A stretch of 64,000 nt of DNA from Terriglobia bacterium (lineage in GTDB: Bacteria > Acidobacteriota > Terriglobia > Bryobacterales > Bryobacteraceae): positions 62,001 through 126,000 of the forward strand of contig JANYDS010000018.1 in assembly GCA_025363475.1 (NCBI GenBank), read 5' to 3'. The notes beneath the pieces were generated by a model. It had not been told where the DNA came from. It saw only the letters and a program-made list of their open reading frames with translations, and searched no databases. Position numbers and translations under genes: made by a program. Below, one piece after another: positions 32,288-40,762 of this stretch. Within the stretch, counting starts at the first letter, position 1; each line of letters opens with the position of its first letter.

Positions 32288-33274
32288 CTATTTTCGGGCA
32301 GCCGCTTCTGCTTCGATCTTCCGCGCTCCGCCCAGAATATCTTCAATCGCGTAGTTGCCTTCATGGCAGGCGTATTCGTAAATGGGGCCTTTAGCCGCCA
32401 CAAAAGGCAATTCAACAGTCCACGGTATGGTCCACGTTGCGGGGTCATCAAGGGTGGCTTTGTACACGATATTATTCACATCATACCGGGTAAAACGCTC
32501 TGTGACCTTCAGATCTTTGGATGAGCCGCGGATATGAGTCTGGTCATTGAAATTTGCGGTCTCAACCACCAGCGTGTCGCCTTCCCAGTGCCCGATGGAA
32601 TCGCCCAGCCACTGGCGAATGCTCTGTGGCGCGTGCTTCGCATTCATGCGAATAATACGCGCGTCATGAATCTCTTCCACCATGATCACCACCGCCTCCG
32701 GGGTCTGGAAGATCTGGTAGTTATTGTTGTACAGGGTCGGCAGCATGGGCGGACCCGCCATGGAAACAAACAGGCAGCGCTCCGAGAGACCCCGGTTCTT
32801 CACATTGTCCACGTTGTTGCCCCGGGGTGCAGCGCCCCGATTGCGTTCGCGCGCCTGCTGCGTCAAGGCGGGTATTTTGCCATCGGGCGGATCGACAATC
32901 ATTGATGTCCGCTTCACCCCATCCACACGAGCCAGTTCCGAGCCCATGTCATAAAAAAGGACGTTGTAGGCCCCGGTTCCGGCAGACCCTTTCCCGACAT
33001 GCAACGGGCCGTCCGAGGTCCCGTCCAGTTCCTTCCAGGACTCGGCGTCTTTCTGCTCCCAAATTTTCGCTTCCGCATCCGTGAGAGTGGCCTTGCCGGC
33101 GAAGGCGGGCGACCGTTCCAAAGGTGTCCTCGTGGAGTTGGCCCAGACACCCTCCAGATCGGGGTGGCCGTCTGCAGTTCGCGGCATCTTCCAGGGCGCT
33201 TTGTTTTGCGCAGAAAGTACCGTCGCAGCCAGCAACACAATCGTCCACACGCGCATCAGATTCTGGTAAGTCAT
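32288..33274 (-). CDS. Secreted protein of an acidobacterial paralogous family (copy 2)
   Basis: Start chosen at ATG 33274, which follows GAGG by 9 nt; an ATG at 33331 would add 19 unlike residues. The 328-residue product has a signal peptide (LMRVWTIVLLAATVLSAQ) and the family pattern TADGHPDLEGVWANSTRTPLER, DPPDGK, LYNNNYQIFQTPEA, GDSIGHWEGDTLVVETANF and YEYACHEGNYA. It is clearly paralogous to 30542-31486. Function unknown. It heads an apparent operon with the binding protein and copy 1. The gap to the DUF5916 gene downstream on the chromosome is 66 bases. Confidence 0.82.
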   Translation of the reverse strand: MTYQNLMRVWTIVLLAATVLSAQNKAPWKMPRTADGHPDLEGVWANSTRTPLERSPAFAGKATLTDAEAKIWEQKDAESWKELDGTSDGPLHVGKGSAGTGAYNVLFYDMGSELARVDGVKRTSMIVDPPDGKIPALTQQARERNRGAAPRGNNVDNVKNRGLSERCLFVSMAGPPMLPTLYNNNYQIFQTPEAVVIMVEEIHDARIIRMNAKHAPQSIRQWLGDSIGHWEGDTLVVETANFNDQTHIRGSSKDLKVTERFTRYDVNNIVYKATLDDPATWTIPWTVELPFVAAKGPIYEYACHEGNYAIEDILGGARKIEAEAAARK

Positions 33275-33340
33275 GGCAATTTGCCTCAGATAGAGCATAT
33301 CGCCTTTTGGCGATTCCGGCTGCCCTCCCAAAGCAGGTGT

Positions 33341-35629
33341 TTAAAACTGATGCGTGTAGATGATTTTGCTGGCAGCCCTGCGATCCTGTGTGATGAAGCC
33401 CGCACCGGGAGTAATCGGGTCCAGCCAGTCCTGCGAGTAAACGATGTACACATCGTTCCCTGGTTTCGCGATCCAGCGGAAACGCGCCTGCCAGCCCATG
33501 AGCCGCGTGACGTTGTCGTACTGAATGTTATTCGAGATACCGATGCGCGGATTCAACTGATAGGAAGCACTCACGCGATAAATATTCGTTGTAAAGCTGC
33601 CTTGCGGCAATTCTACCCGGTTCCAGTCGAAATTGCTCGAAATCAGCAGTCCGGGTCGCCAACGCTGATTAAAGCCGACCGCCATTTCTTTCCGCGTGCC
33701 GGAGTAAAACGTGCCCACAGAACCGGTGGCAAACAGCCCGACCTTGCGTCGGTTCGCCGTATTCACGGTGAATTTGGCGCGGACAAAACTGTGACCAACA
33801 TCCTTCGGCAGCAGCACACGAGCCGAAATCAAAAAATCAGTTGCGGGATTCTCATAGCTGGGGGTGACATCCAGACTGAAGCCTTCCCCGCTTTGGAATT
33901 CCATGCCCAGTAATTGAATGTTGAGCGCGCCGCTCCGCGCGACGTTATTCAAATCCGTATAAAGATCAAGAGATGTATTGAAAATATAGCGGCGGACGAT
34001 ACTGCTGTTTTCCGGCCGGGGCGCGAACTGTACAAGGCCGCTGTACTGCCGAATATCATTGCGCTGCAGAAATCCGACTGAGGGATTCCAGCCGTGGCCT
34101 GCTTCGCGGACAAAGGCCCGGCCACTCCAGCGGTCGTTGGGGTAGTCGATGCGGAGCCCCCAGGCGCGATTGTCGCCGTAATGGAAACGGTCGCTGTCCC
34201 AGAGGTAGAAACCACTCAGTTCCAGGTTTTTTGAGCCCCGGAACCGGGATGATGAGAGCGAGAAATCGGCCCCCGCGGTCATGCTGGTATCCACCAGACC
34301 TAATCGGTTCGACCGGCGAGTGTAAATGACACCGGCGTAAGACTGGCGCAGGAAACGGCGTCTGCCGCGAAACACTGTGAAGTCGTCACCAGCTTTGATG
34401 GAGGAATTAGCCGTACGAACGTCCAGGAACCCGATGTCGTAGTGCCCCACCTGGCCAGTAACTTTGGCACCATATTCGATGCGCTGCGCAGACCCGTCAG
34501 AGTTCAGGCCGATGCTGCGGCTGAAGTACGGCAGAATTAGATTATCAGGTTCGCGCCCAAAGCTGAGGAAGTTGGAGCCTTCCAGAAAGAAGGTCCGCTT
34601 CTCAGGAAAGAACAGCGCGAACTGGGTCAGATTGACCTGCCGCTGGTCAACTTCGGTCTCCGCGAAATCCGTATTCAGGGTGAAATTGGCTTTGATTTGC
34701 GGGGTGATGCTGTACGTAATATCGGCCCCGCCTGTTGCGTGATAACTAGCCGGCTGACCCGTCACCGTATTGTCCGAGTACTTTCCAATCATGTAGGGCT
34801 GCACGGTCAGGCCATGCCCCTGACTGATTTCGGAGAGACCCTCGAGCAGGCCAGCGCCGGAGACGCGTTTTAAATTTTGATTTCTGCTCCAGCCGTTCCA
34901 GAGAGCTTCTTCGTTCTTTCGTTTAATGCTTCGCTGGAAATTGATTCCCCAGGCCGGAGCCTTGGGATCGAATGCCACGGTGCGAAACGGCAGCACCATT
35001 TCCACACTCCAGCCGAGGCTGGTTCGAGATACGCGCAGATTCCAGATGCCATCCCAACCGCGTATTTCGCTCCCACCGCCACCTCCTCCACCGCCGCCAC
35101 CTCCTCCACCGCGCTCGCCACCGCCACCACCCACAATCAGGCTGTCACTCATGACACCGCTGGGATTGGTTTCGAAGAAGTACCCGCTGATGCCATTGAG
35201 AAACGGGTCAATCACTACCTGAAAACGGTCATCACCGGGGAGGTTGCCGTCTCTCACCATTTGATTGCGTTTCAGTTGCGTGGGCTCGGAATCGAAGCAC
35301 ATAGCTCCGATATAGAGATTTTCGCCATCGAACAGGACGCGGACCTCAGTCTTTTCGGTAGTAACTTCCCCGTTGTGCGGCTCCTGCTGAACGAAGTCAG
35401 TGGCCGGTTTGGCGTTTTTCCACGCAGGTTCATCCAGACGGCCATCCAGTTTGATGGTCTCTCCCTGCGGTAAACGATAGGCGTGGATCACCGGCCTCGA
35501 TTCATAGCCGGGCAGGTTTGACATCTCCCGCTCGGGGTCGGCTTGTTTAGTTGAGGGCTCTTGAGCGCCGAAGACGCCGGGACACACCAGTAGGACAAGG
35601 TATGCAGCTAGAGATGAATTTCTGTCCAT
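33341..35629 (-). CDS. DUF5916 outer-membrane protein with CBM9-like domain and Gly tract
   Basis: The 762-residue protein has a signal peptide (about residues 1-22) and an N-terminal carbohydrate-binding-family-9-like domain (about 50-240: IKLDGRLDEPAWKNAKPATDF, VRVLFDGENLYIGAMCFD). A DUF5916 beta-barrel follows and ends in KIIYTHQF with terminal Phe. Inside the N-terminal domain a nearly pure glycine tract of about 20 residues interrupts the sequence (coded around 35070-35133). Start chosen at ATG 35629 with GGAG 11 nt upstream; the frame remains open for another 223 codons but only as antisense of the Gly-rich gene at 35815. Function unknown. Confidence 0.88.
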   Translation of the reverse strand: MDRNSSLAAYLVLLVCPGVFGAQEPSTKQADPEREMSNLPGYESRPVIHAYRLPQGETIKLDGRLDEPAWKNAKPATDFVQQEPHNGEVTTEKTEVRVLFDGENLYIGAMCFDSEPTQLKRNQMVRDGNLPGDDRFQVVIDPFLNGISGYFFETNPSGVMSDSLIVGGGGGERGGGGGGGGGGGGGSEIRGWDGIWNLRVSRTSLGWSVEMVLPFRTVAFDPKAPAWGINFQRSIKRKNEEALWNGWSRNQNLKRVSGAGLLEGLSEISQGHGLTVQPYMIGKYSDNTVTGQPASYHATGGADITYSITPQIKANFTLNTDFAETEVDQRQVNLTQFALFFPEKRTFFLEGSNFLSFGREPDNLILPYFSRSIGLNSDGSAQRIEYGAKVTGQVGHYDIGFLDVRTANSSIKAGDDFTVFRGRRRFLRQSYAGVIYTRRSNRLGLVDTSMTAGADFSLSSSRFRGSKNLELSGFYLWDSDRFHYGDNRAWGLRIDYPNDRWSGRAFVREAGHGWNPSVGFLQRNDIRQYSGLVQFAPRPENSSIVRRYIFNTSLDLYTDLNNVARSGALNIQLLGMEFQSGEGFSLDVTPSYENPATDFLISARVLLPKDVGHSFVRAKFTVNTANRRKVGLFATGSVGTFYSGTRKEMAVGFNQRWRPGLLISSNFDWNRVELPQGSFTTNIYRVSASYQLNPRIGISNNIQYDNVTRLMGWQARFRWIAKPGNDVYIVYSQDWLDPITPGAGFITQDRRAASKIIYTHQF
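35070..35133 (-). repeat. Glycine-codon simple repeat
   Basis: Degenerate GGT/GGC/GGA repeats within the DUF5916 gene encode an almost uninterrupted glycine run (only Glu-Arg breaks it). Triplet slippage would change linker length without a frameshift. Confidence 0.7.
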
Positions 35630-35814
35630 GTAGGGGGATTCTCCATCATAATATGACGGCAGTTGCGCACTCTCTATGTGGTGCAACACAGCCACCGTGG
35701 TGGTTGAGCCAGAATCGCGGACCCGGGCAAACCAGAGTAAGTCCTTTTGTATGAATCCGAGCGAACTGGAAGGCCGCTTGCACCGTGGAAAACCAAAGCC
35801 AGGAGGCTTATTGA

Positions 35815-36258
35815 ATGAAGAATCTGACGGGAAGCGTGCTCCGCAAGACAACACTGGCAGCGGTCGCGATGGCAGCTTTCTTATGCCTGGCAAATCCGGA
35901 TATCGCTTCGGCACAACGACGCGGCGCCGGTGCCGCTCCAGGAGCGCGCGGTGGACAACAGGGTGGCGGTTCTTACCGCGGATCGTCGCGACCCTATGCC
36001 CCGGATCACTATCGCGGCTCGGGCGGCGGTTACCGTGACGGGGGCTATCGTGGCGGCGGTTACCGCGGCGAGGGCTATCGTAGCGGGGGCTATCGAGGTT
36101 ACCGACCGAATTACTATTACGGACCCAGCTTCGGCTATGGTTACGGCTACGGATATAGTCCGGCATACGTTGCCCCTGCCTGTGGTTACTACGACCGCTG
36201 GGGCTATTGGCGCAGTGATCCGGCCTGCTATTACGACTATTACGGTCCGGCCTATTAG
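35815..36258 (+). CDS. Secreted Gly/Tyr/Arg-rich low-complexity protein
   Basis: The 147-residue protein has a signal peptide (about residues 1-33, ending IASAQ) and a mature part made of imperfect GGYR repeats (YRGGGYRGEGYRSGGYRGYR), a YGYGYGYG run and a Tyr/Cys/Trp-bearing C-terminus. A good AGGAGG precedes the ATG by 8 nt. It resembles repetitive exported proteins that coat cell surfaces, but no family is recognised. It is divergent from the DUF5916 gene with its Gly tract. Confidence 0.75.
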   Translation: MKNLTGSVLRKTTLAAVAMAAFLCLANPDIASAQRRGAGAAPGARGGQQGGGSYRGSSRPYAPDHYRGSGGGYRDGGYRGGGYRGEGYRSGGYRGYRPNYYYGPSFGYGYGYGYSPAYVAPACGYYDRWGYWRSDPACYYDYYGPAY

Positions 36259-36274
36259 CACGCCATTCGCGTGG

Positions 36275-36280
36275 TATGAT
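36275..36280 (+). promoter_or_regulatory. Pribnow-like hexamer before hydrolase gene
   Basis: TATGAT ends 5 nt before a GTG at 36286 and 23 nt before the preferred ATG at 36304. Transcription would start near 36287, giving either a leaderless GTG start or a short leader with AAGGGG. Confidence 0.35.
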
Positions 36281-36303
36281 TCGCCGTGAAGGGGTCACAA
36301 ATC

Positions 36304-37209
36304 ATGGAAAATTGCACCACGGAACGTAAGACCGCCGCAGAATATCCGCAGGAACTGCTCAACCTGTTTGACCTTTACGTCCACGGGGAAATCGACCGCC
36401 GCACATTTCTGAACGGGGCGCAAAAGTTCGCCACCGGGACGCTAACGGCGGTTGGGATCGGGGAGAGCCTGCGACCGAATTATGCGTGGGCGCAGCAGGT
36501 GCCGAAGAACGATGCGCGCATCAAGGCGGAATACATCACGGTAGATTCTCCTCTGGGCCACGGTTCCATAAAAGGTTATTTTGCGAAACCAGCCAACGCC
36601 ACGGGCAAACTGCCTGCGGTGTTGGTTATCCATGAAAATCGCGGCCTCAATCCTTACATTGAGGACGTGGCCCGGCGCTTGGCGACCGCCAATTTCATCG
36701 CTTTCGCCCCCGATGGCCTGACCAGCGCCGGCGGCTACCCTGGCGATGATGAAAAGGGCGTGGCGATGTTTGGGCCGGTTGATAAACCGAAGATGATTGA
36801 AGATTTCATCGCTTCAGCGAAGTGGCTTAAAAACCGGCCGGACTCCAGCGGAAAACTCGGCGCTGTCGGTTTCTGTTTCGGCGGCGGGATTGTAAATACC
36901 CTGGCGGTGCGCATGGGCGGTGACCTGAACGCCGGGGTTCCTTTCTACGGAGCGCAGCCGCCTGCCGCGGATGTGCCGAAGATCAAGGCACCCCTGCTGC
37001 TTCAGTACGCTTCCCTCGACGCACGGCTTACTGACGGCTGGCCCGCTTATGAAGCGGCACTCAAAGCCAGCAATGCAACCTATACCGGGTATGTCTATCA
37101 GGGTGCCAACCACGGCTTTCACAATGACACGACACCGCGCTACGACAAGGCCAACGCAGACCTCGCGTGGCAAAGATCACTCGATTTCTTCAATAAATAC
37201 CTGCGCTGA
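36304..37209 (+). CDS. Exported dienelactone hydrolase family protein
   Basis: The 301-residue alpha/beta hydrolase has the nucleophile Cys in GFCFGGG, the catalytic His in ANHGFHND and an Asp in SLDARLTDG. About 30 residues from the N-terminus lies [21 protein letters not shown], a twin-arginine-type signal preceded by a long n-region; this layout is usual for this subfamily. Start chosen at ATG 36304 (AAGGGG 9 nt upstream); GTG 36286 is possible. The natural substrate is unknown; the family cleaves dienelactones and other esters. A second, different family member is at 53753-54550. Confidence 0.9.
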   Translation: MENCTTERKTAAEYPQELLNLFDLYVHGEIDRRTFLNGAQKFATGTLTAVGIGESLRPNYAWAQQVPKNDARIKAEYITVDSPLGHGSIKGYFAKPANATGKLPAVLVIHENRGLNPYIEDVARRLATANFIAFAPDGLTSAGGYPGDDEKGVAMFGPVDKPKMIEDFIASAKWLKNRPDSSGKLGAVGFCFGGGIVNTLAVRMGGDLNAGVPFYGAQPPAADVPKIKAPLLLQYASLDARLTDGWPAYEAALKASNATYTGYVYQGANHGFHNDTTPRYDKANADLAWQRSLDFFNKYLR

Positions 37210-37216
37210 CAAACAC

Positions 37217-37837
37217 TCACTTGAGGACGTGTTCCACCGCGGAAGCACAGCGTTGCAGCGTCGCCTCGAAGGGCTGCGGAGAGAGCGTACCGACACCTAA
37301 TACCAGGGAGATCTGGCCGTTGACAGCTCTCACCGTACAGGCCGGATAGCCTTTGCCCGCAAGCCAGACATTGGCTTCGGTGAGGATCCCGGGGATGGCC
37401 GCGACTGGCATCCGGCTCAGGGCTGAATTCAGGCGCTGCATGCCGGCGACCTTCCTCTCCAGCGGTTCCTCCGCGACGGGTTCCACAGCGGGGGTGGCTG
37501 ACCCCGGCTGCGCATGTGCAGACTCTGACTTCGGCCAGTAAACCCAGACTCCCAAAAATGCCACGACGGTCACGAGACCGAGCACCAGCAGCCACGCTCT
37601 GCCACGCGATTCCACCACGCAGACAGGTTCTGCTGCTGTGACTGCGACGGCGGCAACAACCCTCGGCAGTCGGCTGCGGATATACCGCGCCGCTGGTCTG
37701 ACTGGCTTTGCGCTCGTATCTTCCGGCCTCGCACGGGTTTCAAACCCGCCCAGCTCCAGACGGGGACGTTCCCGGCGCAAGCCTCGGCCATCATAACCGC
37801 GAATTAATGACGGTTTCATCGGTTCCCATTCGTGCAT
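37217..37837 (-). CDS. Single-pass membrane protein, unknown
   Basis: The 206-residue protein has an Arg-rich N-terminal cytoplasmic part (about 1-78), one membrane segment (about 80-101: AWLLVLGLVTVVAFLGVWVYW), a Pro/Ala/Glu linker and a C-terminal soluble domain (about 125-206) with Cys residues. No family is recognised. An internal ATG at 37819 is an alternative start. The gene converges on the dienelactone hydrolase and is divergent from the NHL protein gene. Confidence 0.6.
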   Translation of the reverse strand: MHEWEPMKPSLIRGYDGRGLRRERPRLELGGFETRARPEDTSAKPVRPAARYIRSRLPRVVAAVAVTAAEPVCVVESRGRAWLLVLGLVTVVAFLGVWVYWPKSESAHAQPGSATPAVEPVAEEPLERKVAGMQRLNSALSRMPVAAIPGILTEANVWLAGKGYPACTVRAVNGQISLVLGVGTLSPQPFEATLQRCASAVEHVLK

Positions 37838-37942
37838 TTGCTTCTTATTCGTGGAAGCACAGCTATCGGCGGTTCGGGCAGGTTACTTTAGGGTCCGTTA
37901 CGGAAAATGTCCCTCAGGCTCGACTGGCGACCTGCGAACAGA

Positions 37943-37948
37943 TAAAAT
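37943..37948 (+). promoter_or_regulatory. Pribnow-like hexamer, leaderless start
   Basis: TAAAAT ends 7 nt before the ATG at 37956, with no Shine-Dalgarno. Confidence 0.4.
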
Positions 37949-37955
37949 CTGAACC

Positions 37956-38993
37956 ATGTCACATTCTGTTTCGCGCACCATGACCCTGCTGCTGTGCTCT
38001 GCCGCCCTAGTCTTAGGCCAGGCAAGCTACCCGGCACCGAATGCCAAAGACCTGCCGAACCCTTACAAGACGAACACGGGTTGGGCACAGCTGCCTGACG
38101 GGCGGAAATGGGGTTCCACAGCAGGCATTGATGTCGGCCCTGACGGCAATATCTGGGCTTATGACCGCTGTGCAGCCAATAACTGTGCGGAATCAGAACT
38201 CGATCCCGTGGTGGAGTTTGATCAGAAGACCGGCAAAGCGCTAAAGCACTTCGGCAAAGGGCTGTTTGTGCAGCCGCACGGTTTTTATGTGGATAAGCAG
38301 AGCAACGTCTGGGTGACGGACGCACAGGCGACCAAAGACGGGTCAAAGGGCCTGCAGGTAGTGAAGTTCAGCCCGGATGGCAAAGTTCTGCTCACCCTTG
38401 GCAAGAAAGGCACCAGCGGCGTGGGTCCGAATATGTTTGGCGCGCCCACCGATGTGATTGTGGCCCCCAACGGCGACATCTTTGTAACCGACGGACATTC
38501 TGGCTGCAACTGCCCCAACGACCGCGTGGTGAAATTCGACAAGACCGGCAAGTTCCTGATGGAGTTCGGCAAGAAGGGCGCAGGCCCGGGCGAGTTTGAA
38601 GGGCCGCATGCCCTGGCTTTCGATGCCAAAGGGCGACTGTTCGTGGGCGACCGCACCAATAATCGTGTGCAGATCTTCGACCAGAAAGGCAAGTTCATCG
38701 CGGAATGGAAACAGTTCGGTCGCCCGAGCGGTATCTTCATCAGCGGTGATACGTTCTATGTGACCGATTCCGAATCGCAATCGGAAAAGCCGGAAGCTTA
38801 TGGGTATAACCCAGGCGTGCATCGGGGAATTCGCATTGGCAGCATCAAGACAGGTAAGGTTACGGCGTTTATTCCTGACCCTGAACCCAAAGGCGGTACA
38901 AGCATTTCGGAAGGCGTGGCTGCGGATCATTACGGCAATATCTACGGAGCAGAAGTCGGGCCGCGTGACCTCAAGCGGTACACGAAGAATTAG
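37956..38993 (+). CDS. Secreted NHL-repeat propeller protein
   Basis: The 345-residue product has a signal peptide (about residues 1-21) and an NHL-type six-bladed propeller with repeats such as GPDGNIWAYDR, SNVWVTDA, GDIFVTDGHSG and GRLFVGDRTNNRVQIFD. The layout resembles bacterial relatives of peptidyl-alpha-hydroxyglycine lyase (PAL), but catalytic residues cannot be confirmed by eye, so a scaffold role is equally possible. The frameshifted NTF2-like gene begins 5 bases after its stop. A TAAAAT box 7 nt upstream suggests leaderless translation. Confidence 0.82.
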   Translation: MSHSVSRTMTLLLCSAALVLGQASYPAPNAKDLPNPYKTNTGWAQLPDGRKWGSTAGIDVGPDGNIWAYDRCAANNCAESELDPVVEFDQKTGKALKHFGKGLFVQPHGFYVDKQSNVWVTDAQATKDGSKGLQVVKFSPDGKVLLTLGKKGTSGVGPNMFGAPTDVIVAPNGDIFVTDGHSGCNCPNDRVVKFDKTGKFLMEFGKKGAGPGEFEGPHALAFDAKGRLFVGDRTNNRVQIFDQKGKFIAEWKQFGRPSGIFISGDTFYVTDSESQSEKPEAYGYNPGVHRGIRIGSIKTGKVTAFIPDPEPKGGTSISEGVAADHYGNIYGAEVGPRDLKRYTKN

Positions 38994-38998
38994 CCGTG

Positions 38999-39439
38999 AT
39001 GACCCGTCTGCTTTACGCTGCGGTCGCGATGCTGGCCGTCACGAGCCTTACATGCGCCGAGACCAATGCTGAATTGAACGAACAGGTTCGCAAAACGGAA
39101 ATTGCGTTTGCGGAAACCATGGTTGATCGTGATCTGGCGGCCTGTGCGGCTTTTTTAACGGATGACTCCGTGTTCATGCCCAACGGAAAGCCGTCGCGCG
39201 GCAGCAGTGAAATTGTGGCGGCGCGGAAACTCTTGTTTGAAGTGGCTTCCGCGCCGTTTTCATGGGAGCCTCAGTTATGTTGAGGTTTTGCCGTCCGGTA
39301 GCTTGCACTTTCTTCCGGCCCTGTGCGCGATCCCACGGGCAAGCGCACCGGCACCTATAATTCCGTCTGGCGTCGGGAGCCGGATGGGAAATGGAAAATC
39401 ATTCTCGACAGCGGTTGCCCGAATATCAGCTGCCAGTAG
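38999..39439 (+). pseudogene. Frameshifted secreted NTF2-like (DUF4440) protein
   Basis: Reading from ATG 38999 gives a signal peptide and an NTF2-like domain (IAFAETMVDRDLAACAAFLTDDSVFMPNG) up to FSWEPQ near 39272, then a premature stop. One frame over, the sequence continues YVEVLPSGSL for about 10 codons, and in a third change returns as SSGPVRDPTGKRTGTYNSVWRREPDG to a TAG at 39437-39439. One extra T (CAG-T-TAT) and one missing G (TTG-CAC) within about 35 bases explain both shifts, and total length stays a multiple of three. Either a pseudogene or two base-call errors. Confidence 0.75.
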
Positions 39440-39454
39440 CCGTGAATCGCTATT

Positions 39455-39646
39455 ATGGTACCCATGAGTACCGAAACTGACATTCCCGGAACTGGCATCC
39501 CAATTGTTGCTGTTCTCTATCTGGCTTTTGAACCTGCCTGGCTGGCCCTTTCCCGCGCGGATCGCGGCGTGTGGGCCGCGCGGGTGGCAGATATTGTGAC
39601 GCTTCATCCGGGGGTCTCTGAGGAATATGAGCGGTCGGCCCGTTGA
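39455..39646 (+). pseudogene. Truncated darcynin-like fragment (tentative)
   Basis: A 63-codon reading frame encodes VAVLYLAFEPAWLALSRADR and VADIVTLHPGV, which resembles the N-terminal third of darcynin-type proteins (a TPxWL...R...HxGV pattern). The usual FDAEAF continuation is absent. It overlaps the start of the TetR gene by 20 bases. It could be a remnant cut off when the TetR gene arrived, or a chance frame. Confidence 0.3.
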
Positions 39647-40157
39647 CGCGGATCTGAGCGCACGGATTCTCACGGAATCCCTCCGGTTGATTGCCGATGC
39701 AGGGTTTCATAGTATGAAGGTTGAAGACGTTGCGGTTGCGTGCGGTACCAGCAAACAGGCAGTCTATCGGCGATGGCGCAGCAAGCAGGAACTGGCAGCC
39801 GAGGCGGTTCTCTTTGCACTGGAACAGGCGAATCCGGAAGCACCGGACAGCGGCGATTTTCGCGCGGATTTAATTGCGGTGCTCAACAACGCCTTTCTTT
39901 CGTGGAACGACACGCCGCTGGGCAATGCGATTCGGGCGCTGCTTGCGGAGCGACAGGACCCAGACTTGGTTCTTTGCCTGCAGCAGGCTGATCAGGCTCG
40001 TCGCAACGTCTTGCGGGTCATCTTGCGGCAGCACGCACCAAAGCGCGATCCTGAGTTGACCATCGACTTATTGCTGGGCGGAGCGTGGCTCAGATTCCTG
40101 CGGGAAGGTTCGGTTCCACGCGGATACGCAAAGCGGGTAGTGAACAGCCTATTCTGA
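39627..40157 (+). CDS. TetR/AcrR-family transcriptional regulator
   Basis: The 176-residue protein has an N-terminal TetR HTH (ILTESLRLIADAGFHSMKVEDVAVACGTSKQAVYRRWRSK, about residues 14-53) and a helical ligand-binding domain. It likely represses a nearby gene when no ligand is bound. Candidates are the DinB-family gene 5 bases downstream, with which it is probably cotranscribed, or the fragment upstream. AGGA lies just 3-4 bases before the ATG, an unusually tight spacing. Confidence 0.9.
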   Translation: MSGRPVDADLSARILTESLRLIADAGFHSMKVEDVAVACGTSKQAVYRRWRSKQELAAEAVLFALEQANPEAPDSGDFRADLIAVLNNAFLSWNDTPLGNAIRALLAERQDPDLVLCLQQADQARRNVLRVILRQHAPKRDPELTIDLLLGGAWLRFLREGSVPRGYAKRVVNSLF

Positions 40158-40162
40158 GAAGT

Positions 40163-40654
40163 ATGACCATCGGAACCGAGCTGGCCCTGATCTACCGTCG
40201 CGATTTATCGCGCCTGCTGCAACAGGTTGAGGCCTTCCCTGACGATGCAACTCTCTGGAAGACGCTGCCGGGCGTGACCAACTGTGCTGGAAATCTGGTC
40301 CTGCACCTCGAAGGGAATCTGCGGGAGTTTGTGGGCCGGCAACTGGGCGGGCAGGATTATCAGCGGCAGCGCCCGCTCGAATTCAGCACTACCGGACTTA
40401 CAAAAGCGAACCTCACTGAACGAATCCACAGGCTGCGCGAAACAATTCCGCACGCAATCGAAGGTATTTCTGATGCCAGGATGGCCGCCAGCTACCCGGA
40501 GGATTTTCTTGGCGTGCCGCTTTCTGCGCTACAAATGCTGATCCATCTGAATGGGCACCTTGGTTTCCATTTGGGGCAAATCGACTACCTGCGCCGAATC
40601 GTGACGGGAAATGGAGCAATCACACAGGCGGACCTGCGGGCAACATCTAAATAA
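40163..40654 (+). CDS. DinB-like four-helix protein
   Basis: The 163-residue protein matches the DinB/DUF1572 type: His in LVLHLEGNLREFVG and two more in HLNGHLGFHLGQIDYLRR form the usual three-His metal site. These proteins are metal-binding four-helix bundles, some acting as thiol-dependent transferases; a few function with bacillithiol, which is worth noting because bshC is in this window. The link is only suggestive. Start taken at ATG 40163, as the upstream in-frame part overlaps the TetR gene. Confidence 0.82.
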   Translation: MTIGTELALIYRRDLSRLLQQVEAFPDDATLWKTLPGVTNCAGNLVLHLEGNLREFVGRQLGGQDYQRQRPLEFSTTGLTKANLTERIHRLRETIPHAIEGISDARMAASYPEDFLGVPLSALQMLIHLNGHLGFHLGQIDYLRRIVTGNGAITQADLRATSK

Positions 40655-40689
40655 TGCGTAAAGAGCCTGTAAACACTGTGTCAACCGCC

Positions 40690-40719
40690 TTGACATGGTC
40701 GTGCTGACCGGCATAGTCT
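40690..40719 (+). promoter_or_regulatory. Sigma-70-like promoter
   Basis: TTGACA (40690-40695), 18-bp spacer, TAGTCT (40714-40719). It would transcribe the small secreted protein gene at 40763 with a leader of about 36 nt containing AAAGGAG. Confidence 0.55.
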
Positions 40720-40762
40720 GGGATGGACTTACTCTCCAGCCGCGCAAAGGAGCCGGCATTAA

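Noticed and set aside
35630-36298. N-terminal extension of the DUF5916 protein
   Set aside because: It is the antisense of the Gly-rich gene, giving an Arg/Pro/His-rich sequence; a signal peptide begins at ATG 35629.
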